From the NCBI GenBank assembly GCA_018623875.1, contig JAAZUZ010000109.1:1-5811 (forward strand): a stretch of DNA of 5,811 nt, read 5' to 3'. Position numbers and translations under genes: made by a program. This document shows, piece after piece, positions 1 through 5,494 of the stretch. The notes beneath the pieces were generated by a model. It was given only the letters and a program-made list of their open reading frames with translations, did no database searches and was not told the origin of the DNA. The number at the start of each line of letters is the position of its first letter. Within the stretch, counting starts at the first letter, position 1. This DNA is from Synechococcus sp. HW_metabat.21. GTDB taxonomy: Bacteria > Cyanobacteriota > Cyanobacteriia > PCC-6307 > Cyanobiaceae.

Positions 1-1
1 G

Positions 2-655
2 GCCGCCAACGACGGTCAGCAGATCACCCGCAAACAGGTTCGCCAGCTCACCGACGAGTTCACCGCCGCCACGAGTCCACTCTTGCCCGAGGAGATTCGG
101 CAACGCACGGCCGAAAATCTGCTGCCGCCCAAGGCCGTCGCGCCTCTTGTGAAGGAACTCGCCAAGCTCCCCGATGACCAGCAGGAAGATCTCCGCAAAG
201 TTCTGCGCGATGAGCCCGAGCTCGATCGGGTGAAGGACGTCACCAGCACGGCCCGTTGGCTGAGCAAAGCCTCCGAAGCCGGTCTAGCCGTGCGCGCCTT
301 CCAGCAGGGTGAGCTGGATCTGGACAAGGCCATGCAGGAGGCTCTACGCCTAGACGCCTTGGGGCTTCTTTCAGATGCCGTCGGCCAAGCCCAAGCGCTG
401 GAGTCGGCCGTCCTCAAGCTCCACACCAGCTGGCGCCGGCTCAATGGATTGCAGGAGCGTCTCTGGGTCGAGAGCGGCAGCAGCACGCCCCACCTGCGGG
501 AGTTGCTGACGGCTCTGCAAACCCTCAGTGGCAACACCATGCGGGTTTCCCTCGGGGAGCTCTCCGGCGGGAAGCGGGTGCGGCTCCAATTGGTGGAGGA
601 AGCACCCGACCAGCTCGATGCTCCCACCATTGCGGTGATGGCCCAGGCCGGCTGA
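2..655 (+). CDS. Unrecognised helical protein, 5'-truncated by the window edge
   Basis: The frame is open from base 2 to the TGA at 653-655, giving 217 visible residues; the true start lies outside the window. I do not recognise the family. The visible part is highly charged, has no cysteine and shows no signal peptide or membrane segment, so it is probably cytoplasmic. It begins with a segment reading ITRKQVRQLTDEF (residues 8-20), followed by amphipathic, helix-prone stretches at about 41-70, 83-95, 105-155 and 164-175. The last 40 residues (MRVSLGEL, then KRVRLQLVEE) look more like beta strands. The stop is 10 bp before the recQ start, so the two are probably co-transcribed and a nucleic-acid-related role is possible, but that is inference from position only. 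An in-frame TTG at 83 could initiate translation, yet coding continues upstream of it. Coding status is likely because the reading is uninterrupted and the gene is closely spaced with recQ. Confidence 0.8.
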   Translation, partial: AANDGQQITRKQVRQLTDEFTAATSPLLPEEIRQRTAENLLPPKAVAPLVKELAKLPDDQQEDLRKVLRDEPELDRVKDVTSTARWLSKASEAGLAVRAFQQGELDLDKAMQEALRLDALGLLSDAVGQAQALESAVLKLHTSWRRLNGLQERLWVESGSSTPHLRELLTALQTLSGNTMRVSLGELSGGKRVRLQLVEEAPDQLDAPTIAVMAQAG

Positions 656-665
656 GATCCGGCTG

Positions 666-2150
666 ATGAGCGACCCCCTCGAATCCGCCCTTCAGGAGCA
701 CTTCGGCTGGTCGGCCTTTCGCCCCGGCCAACGTCCCGTCATCGAAGCGATGCTCGGCGGTCAGGACTGCCTCGCCGTGCTCCCGACGGGAGCGGGGAAA
801 TCGCTTTGCTATCAACTGCCCGCCTTGGTCCGTGACGGCCTCGTGCTGGTCATCTCACCGCTGGTGGCGTTGATGGAGGACCAGGTGCAGCACCTGCAGC
901 GCCGCGGGATTCCGGCGGCCTGTCTGCACCGGGGTTTGGATTCCGAGCGCCGGCGCGATCTGCTGAAGCGGGTTCGCAGCAACCGGCTGCGACTGCTCTA
1001 TCTGGCCCCGGAGCGTCTTCAGGTAGAGGCCACCCGGCGCTTGCTTGAAGAGATCCACGAGGAGGGCAAGTTGGTCGGGCTGGCCATCGACGAAGCCCAT
1101 TGCATCAGTGCCTGGGGCCATGACTTCCGCCCGGACTACCGCCGCTTGGGCCAGTTGCGTCGCCTCTGTCCTGGTGTTCCCGTCGTGGCCCTTAGTGCCA
1201 CGGCGGCCCCGCGGGTCCGCGCTGACTTGATCCGTCTGTTGGAGCTCCGACGCCCGTTGATTCAGGTGCGCTCCGCCCGGCGGGACAACCTCTCCTATGT
1301 GATGCGCCGCCGGCCCAAGGACCCCTTGCCCCAGGTCCTCAAGGCGCTCGAGGAGGCACGGGGGGCCGTCTTGATCTATGCCCGCACTCGCCGCTCCGTC
1401 GAGAGCTGGGCGAAGCGCTTGAGCGATAACGGGGTCGAGGCCATCGCTTATCACGCCGGCATGGATCCGGAGAGTCGTGCCTTGGCCTTGACCCATTTCC
1501 AGGAGCACGAGATGCCGGTCCTGGTGGCCACGGTGGCCTTTGGCATGGGTGTGGATCGACCCGATGTGGGCCTCGTCTTGCACCTCGATCTCCCCGCCAG
1601 CGCCGAGGGCTATCTCCAGGAGTCGGGCCGCGCCGGGCGGGATGGTCTCCCGGCCCGCTGCCTCGTCCTCTTTCATCCCGATGACCGCTCCAGCCTGGCC
1701 TGGGCCATCCGTTCCTCAGCCGAGGAATCCGGTGATCCACAGGACCGCACCCGGGCGGAACTCTCCCAACAGCAGCTGCGGCGAATGGAGGCGGTTGCCG
1801 AGGGGGCCGGTTGCCGCGAGCAGGCCCTGCTGCTCTCCGTGGGTGAGCTCGTTCCCCCCTGCGGTCGCTGCGATCGCTGCAGCCAGAGCCCCCGCTGGAC
1901 GGATTGGTCCGATCAAGCGTCCCAAGTGCTGGAACAACTGGATCAGCGCAGCGGCGTTGACCTGCGCAGCCTGGGTGAGGACCTGGCCAAGGCGGAAGGA
2001 GATGAGGTGGATCAGTGGCGCTGGTTGGCGCGGCGCCTGGTGCAGGAGGACCTCATCAGCGAGAGCGATGACGGCAGTCAGCGCCTCTGGCTTAGACCCG
2101 CGGGCCGCCGTTTCCTGCGGCAGCCCTGGACGTTGAAGTTGGCGGCCTGA
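666..2150 (+). CDS. recQ: ATP-dependent DNA helicase RecQ (compact form)
   Basis: RecQ is a superfamily 2, 3'-to-5' DNA helicase that unwinds forked and recombination intermediates in the cytoplasm. The 494-residue product shows the motifs in order: motif 0 (FGWSAFRPGQ, 13-22), Walker A (LPTGAGKS, 39-46, Lys45), the DEAH box with its aromatic-rich loop (IDEAHCISAWGHDFRP, 141-156), SAT (177-179), motif IV (AVLIYARTR, 234-242), motif V (ATVAFGMGVDRPD, 288-300) and the motif VI arginine finger region (QESGRAGRDG, 318-327). The RecQ zinc site is complete, with Cys383, Cys399, Cys402 and Cys405. A short winged-helix-like segment follows (about 415-486). There is no HRDC domain; E. coli RecQ has about 609 residues. 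The ATG at 666 fits because motif 0 begins at the usual distance from it. No good Shine-Dalgarno is visible (gagatccggctg precedes ATG), and translation may be coupled to the gene ending 10 bp upstream. The stop abuts the stop of the convergent LysM gene. Confidence 0.97.
   Translation: MSDPLESALQEHFGWSAFRPGQRPVIEAMLGGQDCLAVLPTGAGKSLCYQLPALVRDGLVLVISPLVALMEDQVQHLQRRGIPAACLHRGLDSERRRDLLKRVRSNRLRLLYLAPERLQVEATRRLLEEIHEEGKLVGLAIDEAHCISAWGHDFRPDYRRLGQLRRLCPGVPVVALSATAAPRVRADLIRLLELRRPLIQVRSARRDNLSYVMRRRPKDPLPQVLKALEEARGAVLIYARTRRSVESWAKRLSDNGVEAIAYHAGMDPESRALALTHFQEHEMPVLVATVAFGMGVDRPDVGLVLHLDLPASAEGYLQESGRAGRDGLPARCLVLFHPDDRSSLAWAIRSSAEESGDPQDRTRAELSQQQLRRMEAVAEGAGCREQALLLSVGELVPPCGRCDRCSQSPRWTDWSDQASQVLEQLDQRSGVDLRSLGEDLAKAEGDEVDQWRWLARRLVQEDLISESDDGSQRLWLRPAGRRFLRQPWTLKLAA
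1870..1877. repeat. HIP1 octamer GCGATCGC
   Basis: This is a perfect copy of the highly iterated palindrome known from many cyanobacterial chromosomes. It falls within the codons for the zinc-binding Cys402-Asp-Arg-Cys405 segment of RecQ. I found only one perfect copy in the window, which would fit a picocyanobacterium, where HIP1 is often less dense than in other cyanobacteria. It is a lineage hint and carries no assigned function. Confidence 0.6.
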
Positions 2151-3710
2151 TCAGCCGGGCTTGGCCCGGCAGAGATCCGTGATCAGCTTCTGCTCAAAGT
2201 CGCTCTGGGGGGCATCCCAGGTTTTCCAGGCACCTGACTGGCCGGTGGCGTTCAGGCGCTTGGCGTTGCAGTTAATCGCCAGGTAGAGCGGTTGACCTTC
2301 GCTGTTCAGGCTCGGCGCCACGTAGCTGCCGCCCATGGACTGCCAATTGGCCCAATCCACCTGAAGCGGGCCATAGCTGCGCCAGTCCGGAGTGCTGCCG
2401 GCTGCGGTGTTGCTCGAGGGCTGCGCTTTCGCCACGGCTGCCTTCGTGGCGGCGGGCTTGGGATCCTCCCGCTTGGTGGCTTCCGCCTTGGCGGGCTCAG
2501 GCTTGACCGTTGCGGCCGTGGTGGTCGCCGTTGCCGCAACCGTGGCGGCCACTGGGCGGGCTTGGTCCCGCTTGGCTTCGGCGATCAGCCCAGCCAAGGG
2601 CTTGGGGTTGGCGAAATAGACGTGGCTGAGGCTGCGCTCGCCGTACATCCGTCGCTCGAGGGCCCAGCCGGGCTCCAGCTTGAGCGCGACAAAGCCGTTG
2701 CGGTCCCGCAGAGGAATGGTCCCGCGACCGACGACGAATTCCGTGGGATCTCCATCCGTCAGGGCGAGCAGCACCAGGGCATTGCCTTGGCTCTTGAGCC
2801 GCAGGCGATAGCGGTTGGCGACATCGTCATTGCCGATCCGCAGTGAATAGCCATTGCTATCGAGATAGCGGCTGCAGATTCCGCTGAAGTCGAAGCGGTT
2901 CAGCGCCGGATCAACCAAGCCATCCCGCCGCTCTTCCCAGCACCGGGGTGCGGGCTTGAGTTGCTCCAGCACCAGCAACTTCCAGCCCTGGCTGCCCACC
3001 GGCTGTCCCAGGATGGCCAAGCGGTCTTGGTCCAGCGGGCGACTTTGGAAGGCCCCGCCTGCCGCACCAACTGACGTTCTCGGCTTGGGTTTGGCGGCCA
3101 CAGCAACGGCTGGCCGGGGGCGCGCCGCGACGGGCCGGGGCTTCGGCTTGGGTTTGCTGGTGCTGCGCAGGACCAGGGTGCGGCCAGCCATGACCTGGTT
3201 GGGGTTGCTGATGCCATTGATGGCGATCAGGCGTTGCACCGAGACGCCGTAGCGGCTGGCGATGCTTGAGAGGCTTTCACCCGGTTGGACCTGGTGGGTG
3301 TTGGCGTTTTTGTTGACGGCTACCCGTGGACGGCGGCTGGCGCCCGGCACTTGGATGCGGCTGCCGGCCCAGAGGTCATTGGCGTCCCGAAGGCCATTCA
3401 GGCGAACGAGGCGATTGACGCTCGTGCCGTAGCGGTCCGCGATTTCCGAAAGGGTCTCACCCGCTTTGACGGTGTAGTTCCCCGAGCCGCCACCGCTGTA
3501 GACGTTGCCGGGCACCTTGATGCGGCTGCCCGCCCAGAGGTCATTGGCATTGCGCAGGCCGTTCATCTCCATCAGCCGATTGACCGAGGTCCCGTAGCGA
3601 TCGGCGATTTCAGAGAGGGTTTCACCGCGCTTGACCACCACCTCGCCGGCAACCCCCGGAAGGGGGAGCAGAAGGGCCAGGGCTAAGGCGGCTGCAGTGC
3701 GGCGGCGCAT
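2151..3710 (-). CDS. Exported protein with three LysM repeats, a DUF3747-type domain and an unknown C-terminal domain
   Basis: From the ATG at 3710 the product has 519 residues and begins with a clear signal peptide: RRR, a hydrophobic run of A and L, then PGVAG with likely cleavage after Gly22. Three LysM repeats follow (about 23-67, 78-122 and 138-182), a family that binds N-acetylglucosamine glycans such as peptidoglycan. A Lys/Pro/Ala linker (186-220) leads to a segment matching DUF3747 as I remember it (about 221-370), with marks such as WKLLVLEQ, RCW, NRFDFSGIC, DSNGYSLRIG and LEPGWALERR. An Ala/Thr/Lys/Pro linker (384-438) precedes a C-terminal domain that I do not recognise (about 440-514). 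The mature protein has exactly four cysteines, two per globular domain (257/279 and 481/514), consistent with disulfides outside the cytoplasm. The likely location is the periplasm or cell wall; the function is unknown. An upstream in-frame ATG at 3785 would bury the signal peptide and was not chosen. No Shine-Dalgarno is visible. The stop touches the recQ stop. Confidence 0.93.
   Translation of the reverse strand: MRRRTAAALALALLLPLPGVAGEVVVKRGETLSEIADRYGTSVNRLMEMNGLRNANDLWAGSRIKVPGNVYSGGGSGNYTVKAGETLSEIADRYGTSVNRLVRLNGLRDANDLWAGSRIQVPGASRRPRVAVNKNANTHQVQPGESLSSIASRYGVSVQRLIAINGISNPNQVMAGRTLVLRSTSKPKPKPRPVAARPRPAVAVAAKPKPRTSVGAAGGAFQSRPLDQDRLAILGQPVGSQGWKLLVLEQLKPAPRCWEERRDGLVDPALNRFDFSGICSRYLDSNGYSLRIGNDDVANRYRLRLKSQGNALVLLALTDGDPTEFVVGRGTIPLRDRNGFVALKLEPGWALERRMYGERSLSHVYFANPKPLAGLIAEAKRDQARPVAATVAATATTTAATVKPEPAKAEATKREDPKPAATKAAVAKAQPSSNTAAGSTPDWRSYGPLQVDWANWQSMGGSYVAPSLNSEGQPLYLAINCNAKRLNATGQSGAWKTWDAPQSDFEQKLITDLCRAKPG
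2154..2170 (+). terminator. GC hairpin just after the recQ stop (possible terminator or 3'-end stabiliser)
   Basis: The sequence gccgggc-ttg-gcccggc forms a perfect 7-bp stem with a 3-base loop, starting three bases after the recQ stop codon. Two further pairs can form below an A-A mismatch. No T-run follows on either strand (agagatcc on the + strand), so it is not a canonical intrinsic terminator. It lies inside the last codons of the opposing LysM gene (…AKPG-stop), so coding constraint alone may explain it. The position suits 3'-end formation or RNA stabilisation for recQ. Confidence 0.35.
3345..3644 (-). repeat. Tandem DNA repeat encoding LysM 1 and LysM 2
   Basis: The first two LysM units (3510-3644 and 3345-3479) repeat with a 165-bp period. 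Their proteins are identical at 36 of 45 positions, including the shared run GETLSEIADRYGTSVNRL. The DNA shares exact runs such as gcccagaggtcattggc at 3367-3383 and 3532-3548. The third LysM (3165-3299) is far more diverged, with about 19 of 45 residues identical to LysM 2. This pattern suggests that units 1 and 2 arose by a later duplication or are kept similar by conversion. Confidence 0.8.
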
Positions 3711-3737
3711 TGGGTTTGACAACGGTCGTCTGGGCGC

Positions 3738-3766
3738 ACCATACGGGGCCTGGAGGCGGGTGCCAG
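3738..3766 (-). promoter_or_regulatory. Candidate sigma70-type promoter for the LysM gene
   Basis: On the minus strand, CTGGCA (4 of 6 matches to the -35 consensus) and TATGGT (4 of 6 to the -10 consensus) are separated by exactly 17 bases. They lie in the 85-bp gap between the aldehyde dehydrogenase stop and the LysM start. Transcription would begin about 20 bases upstream of the ATG at 3710. Matches of this quality occur by chance in GC-rich DNA, so this is a candidate only. Confidence 0.35.
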
Positions 3767-3795
3767 TCCCTCTCCCATAAGGCATGGAAATGGCT

Positions 3796-5199
3796 TCAGC
3801 CCAGCAGTCGGCGCATCAGGGGTAGGCGTCCGGCATAGGGGGGGTAGCGGAAGGGCAAATCCAGTGCAAAGGGACGTCGAAGAACGCTGCGGTGGTGGGA
3901 AAACGTGTCGAAACCGGCTTGGCCGTGATACGCCCCCATTCCGCTTGCACCGACCCCTCCGAAGGGGAGCTCGGGAACCCCGACCTGCATCACGACATCG
4001 TTGAAGCAGACCCCGCCGGAGCTGGTCTGCCGGAGCACGGTGTCCTGGTGCTGCGTTGAGCGGCTGAAGAGATAGAGCGCGAGCGGTTTCGGACGTTGGT
4101 TGATCCACTGGATGGCCTGCTGCACGTCATCCACCTCCAGCACAGGCAGTAGAGGCCCAAAGAGCTCCTCCTGCATCAGGGGGTCCTCGAGGTCACGGAC
4201 CGCGATCACGGTCGGGGCGATGCGCCTCCGCTCTGGGTCGCAGCTTCCCCCCAGCAGGATCTGACCGCGCTCTCGGGCTTGCTCGAGCAGTCCACTGAGC
4301 CGCTGGTATTGGGCGGCATTGACGATGGAGGCCAGGTCGCTGGAGTCCAGAGGCTCCTCGCCGAAGCACGCCGTGATGCGCTCCCCTAAGGCCTTCACCA
4401 AGGCCTCGCGCGTGCTGCGCTCCACCAGGAGATAGTCCGGGGCGATGCAGGTCTGACCGGCATTCAGGCACTTGCCCCAGACCAGGCGGCGGCTGGTGAT
4501 CTCGAGGTCCGCGTCGCTGAGGACCACCGCCGGGCTCTTGCCGCCGAGCTCCAGGGTGACCGGGGTCAGGTGCTGCGCGGCGGCACCCATCACGACCTTG
4601 CCGATGCGCTCGCCGCCGGTGAAAAAGATGTGATCAAACCGCTCAGCCAGCAGGGCTTGGGCGGTGCTCCCGTCCCCTTGCACGACCTGGACGATCTGCT
4701 GTGGGAACGCCTCGGTGATCAACGCGCTGATCAATGCGGCCGTGGCTGGGGCGTGCTCGGACGGTTTGAGGATCGCGGTATTCCCGGCCGCCAGGGCGCT
4801 CACGAGGGGCTGAATCGCCAGGTGGAACGGGTAATTCCAGGGGCCGATGATCAGGACACAGCCCAGAGGCTCGGCGATGACCTCGGCCCGTCCTGGCCTT
4901 TGGCTCACGGGCACGCTGACCGTTTTGGGGGCCATCCAGCGCCGCAATCGCTTGCGGCAGAGGTTGATCTCCTGGCGCACCGCGACGACCTCGAAGTAGG
5001 CCTCCACATCGGGCTTGCCCAGGTCGCTGGCCAGGGCGGCCAGCACGGCATCACTGTTGGCGCTGAGGGCGGCCTCGAGGCGATCGAGCTGCTCCAGGCG
5101 CCATCGCAGGGGGCTGCTTGTGCCATCGCTGACCAGCTGACGCATCGCGGCGATGGGGGTAGTCAGCTGGAGCACGGGGCAAGAGAAGCGCCTGGTCAC
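3796..5199 (-). CDS. Aldehyde dehydrogenase, ALDH3-like (fatty aldehyde / apocarotenal type)
   Basis: This enzyme oxidises aldehydes to carboxylic acids with NAD(P)+. Related cyanobacterial enzymes, for example Synechocystis Slr0091, act on long-chain alkanals and apocarotenals, so detoxification of lipid- or carotenoid-derived aldehydes is the likely role. Over 467 residues it shows GPWNYP with oxyanion-hole Asn122 (119-124), KPSE (145-148), the cofactor segment FFTGGERIGK (192-201), general base Glu217 in ELGGKSP, catalytic Cys251 in GQTC, EELFGP (344-349), SGGVCFND (394-401) and LPFGGVGASGMGAYHG (411-426). Length and lack of a targeting sequence fit the soluble, short class 3 family. The frame starts at GTG 5199; other possible starts are GTG at 5175 and ATG at 5145 (residue 19, MRQLVSDG), which all leave the catalytic domain intact. 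None has a good Shine-Dalgarno. It begins 28 bp after the small membrane-protein gene, suggesting co-transcription. Confidence 0.95.
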   Translation of the reverse strand: MTRRFSCPVLQLTTPIAAMRQLVSDGTSSPLRWRLEQLDRLEAALSANSDAVLAALASDLGKPDVEAYFEVVAVRQEINLCRKRLRRWMAPKTVSVPVSQRPGRAEVIAEPLGCVLIIGPWNYPFHLAIQPLVSALAAGNTAILKPSEHAPATAALISALITEAFPQQIVQVVQGDGSTAQALLAERFDHIFFTGGERIGKVVMGAAAQHLTPVTLELGGKSPAVVLSDADLEITSRRLVWGKCLNAGQTCIAPDYLLVERSTREALVKALGERITACFGEEPLDSSDLASIVNAAQYQRLSGLLEQARERGQILLGGSCDPERRRIAPTVIAVRDLEDPLMQEELFGPLLPVLEVDDVQQAIQWINQRPKPLALYLFSRSTQHQDTVLRQTSSGGVCFNDVVMQVGVPELPFGGVGASGMGAYHGQAGFDTFSHHRSVLRRPFALDLPFRYPPYAGRLPLMRRLLG

Positions 5200-5227
5200 C
5201 CTATGGAGAGCAGCGGAACCCCCGTGG

Positions 5228-5464
5228 TCAGGACTTCTCCAAGAAGCCCTTGCTTGGGGCCTTCTCTGGGGTGGTTGTGGTCACCGGAGAGCCGGAAACC
5301 TTGGCTTCGATCCAGCGGGAGAGGACATAGATGCCGATGAACATCGGCACGTAAATCACGCCAGCGCTGCGCTGGTCCAAATCCAACTGGCTGACAACAG
5401 CGACGCCAGCGCTGCTCAGCGCGAAGTAGATCAAGACCCGGCGCAGAGCGAGCGACTTCAGCAT
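5228..5464 (-). CDS. Small two-helix membrane protein, unknown function
   Basis: The 78-residue product has two hydrophobic segments, about residues 10-26 (VLIYFALSSAGVAVVSQ) and 33-49 (SAGVIYVPMFIGIYVLS). They are joined by a short polar loop containing DLDQR. Basic residues near the start (K3, R8, R9) and after the second helix (R50) suggest both ends face the cytoplasm. The C-terminal 25 residues are polar and rich in Thr, Pro and Lys, probably disordered. I do not recognise a named family. Its hydrophobic pattern and its position, 30 bp after one gene and 28 bp before the aldehyde dehydrogenase, support a real gene in an operon. No other start occurs in frame before the upstream stop at 5495-5497, so ATG 5464 is the natural choice. 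No Shine-Dalgarno is seen; an overlapping mini-ORF just upstream could couple its translation. Confidence 0.8.
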   Translation of the reverse strand: MLKSLALRRVLIYFALSSAGVAVVSQLDLDQRSAGVIYVPMFIGIYVLSRWIEAKVSGSPVTTTTPEKAPSKGFLEKS

Positions 5465-5493
5465 CCGTTGGCGGGGTGTTGGTTCTTCAGCAT
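5458..5493 (-). other. Possible upstream mini-ORF overlapping the start of the small membrane protein gene
   Basis: On the minus strand an ATG lies one base after the stop of the upstream gene (TGA-A-ATG). It opens an 11-codon frame reading MLKNQHPANGC, whose TGA overlaps the start of the membrane-protein gene in the string ATGCTGA. The nine bases ATGCTGAAG occur at both starts, 29 bases apart. The geometry would allow terminating ribosomes to restart at the main gene, but no ribosome-binding site supports either start. Chance is a real alternative. Confidence 0.25.
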
Positions 5494-5494
5494 T

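Noticed and set aside
16..630. Long open frame on the minus strand opposite the first gene
   Set aside because: Its product is low-complexity Ser/Arg-rich (SRTRFPPESSPRET-like), typical of an antisense shadow in GC-rich DNA, while the plus frame reads as a plausible charged helical protein running up to recQ.
855..1676. 273-codon open frame antisense to recQ
   Set aside because: The opposite strand carries every RecQ motif; the antisense product has no recognisable domain and its length is explained by high GC at third positions.
2292..2846. Plus-strand open frames inside the LysM gene
   Set aside because: They are antisense to the Ala/Lys-rich linker and the DUF3747-like domain, and their Gly/Arg/Ala-rich products follow from that composition.
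3711..3785. N-terminal extension of the LysM protein from ATG 3785
   Set aside because: It would put 25 Arg/Pro/Gly-rich residues ahead of a well-formed signal peptide, and it would overlap the candidate promoter.
3775..3790. Possible hairpin terminator after the aldehyde dehydrogenase
   Set aside because: Only a 4-bp CCAT/ATGG stem forms and no T-run follows, so it is indistinguishable from chance.
4570..5340. 256-codon plus-strand frame across the ALDH N-terminal half and into the small gene
   Set aside because: It runs antisense to conserved ALDH motifs and into another gene; the Gly/His/Asp-rich product looks like a shadow.
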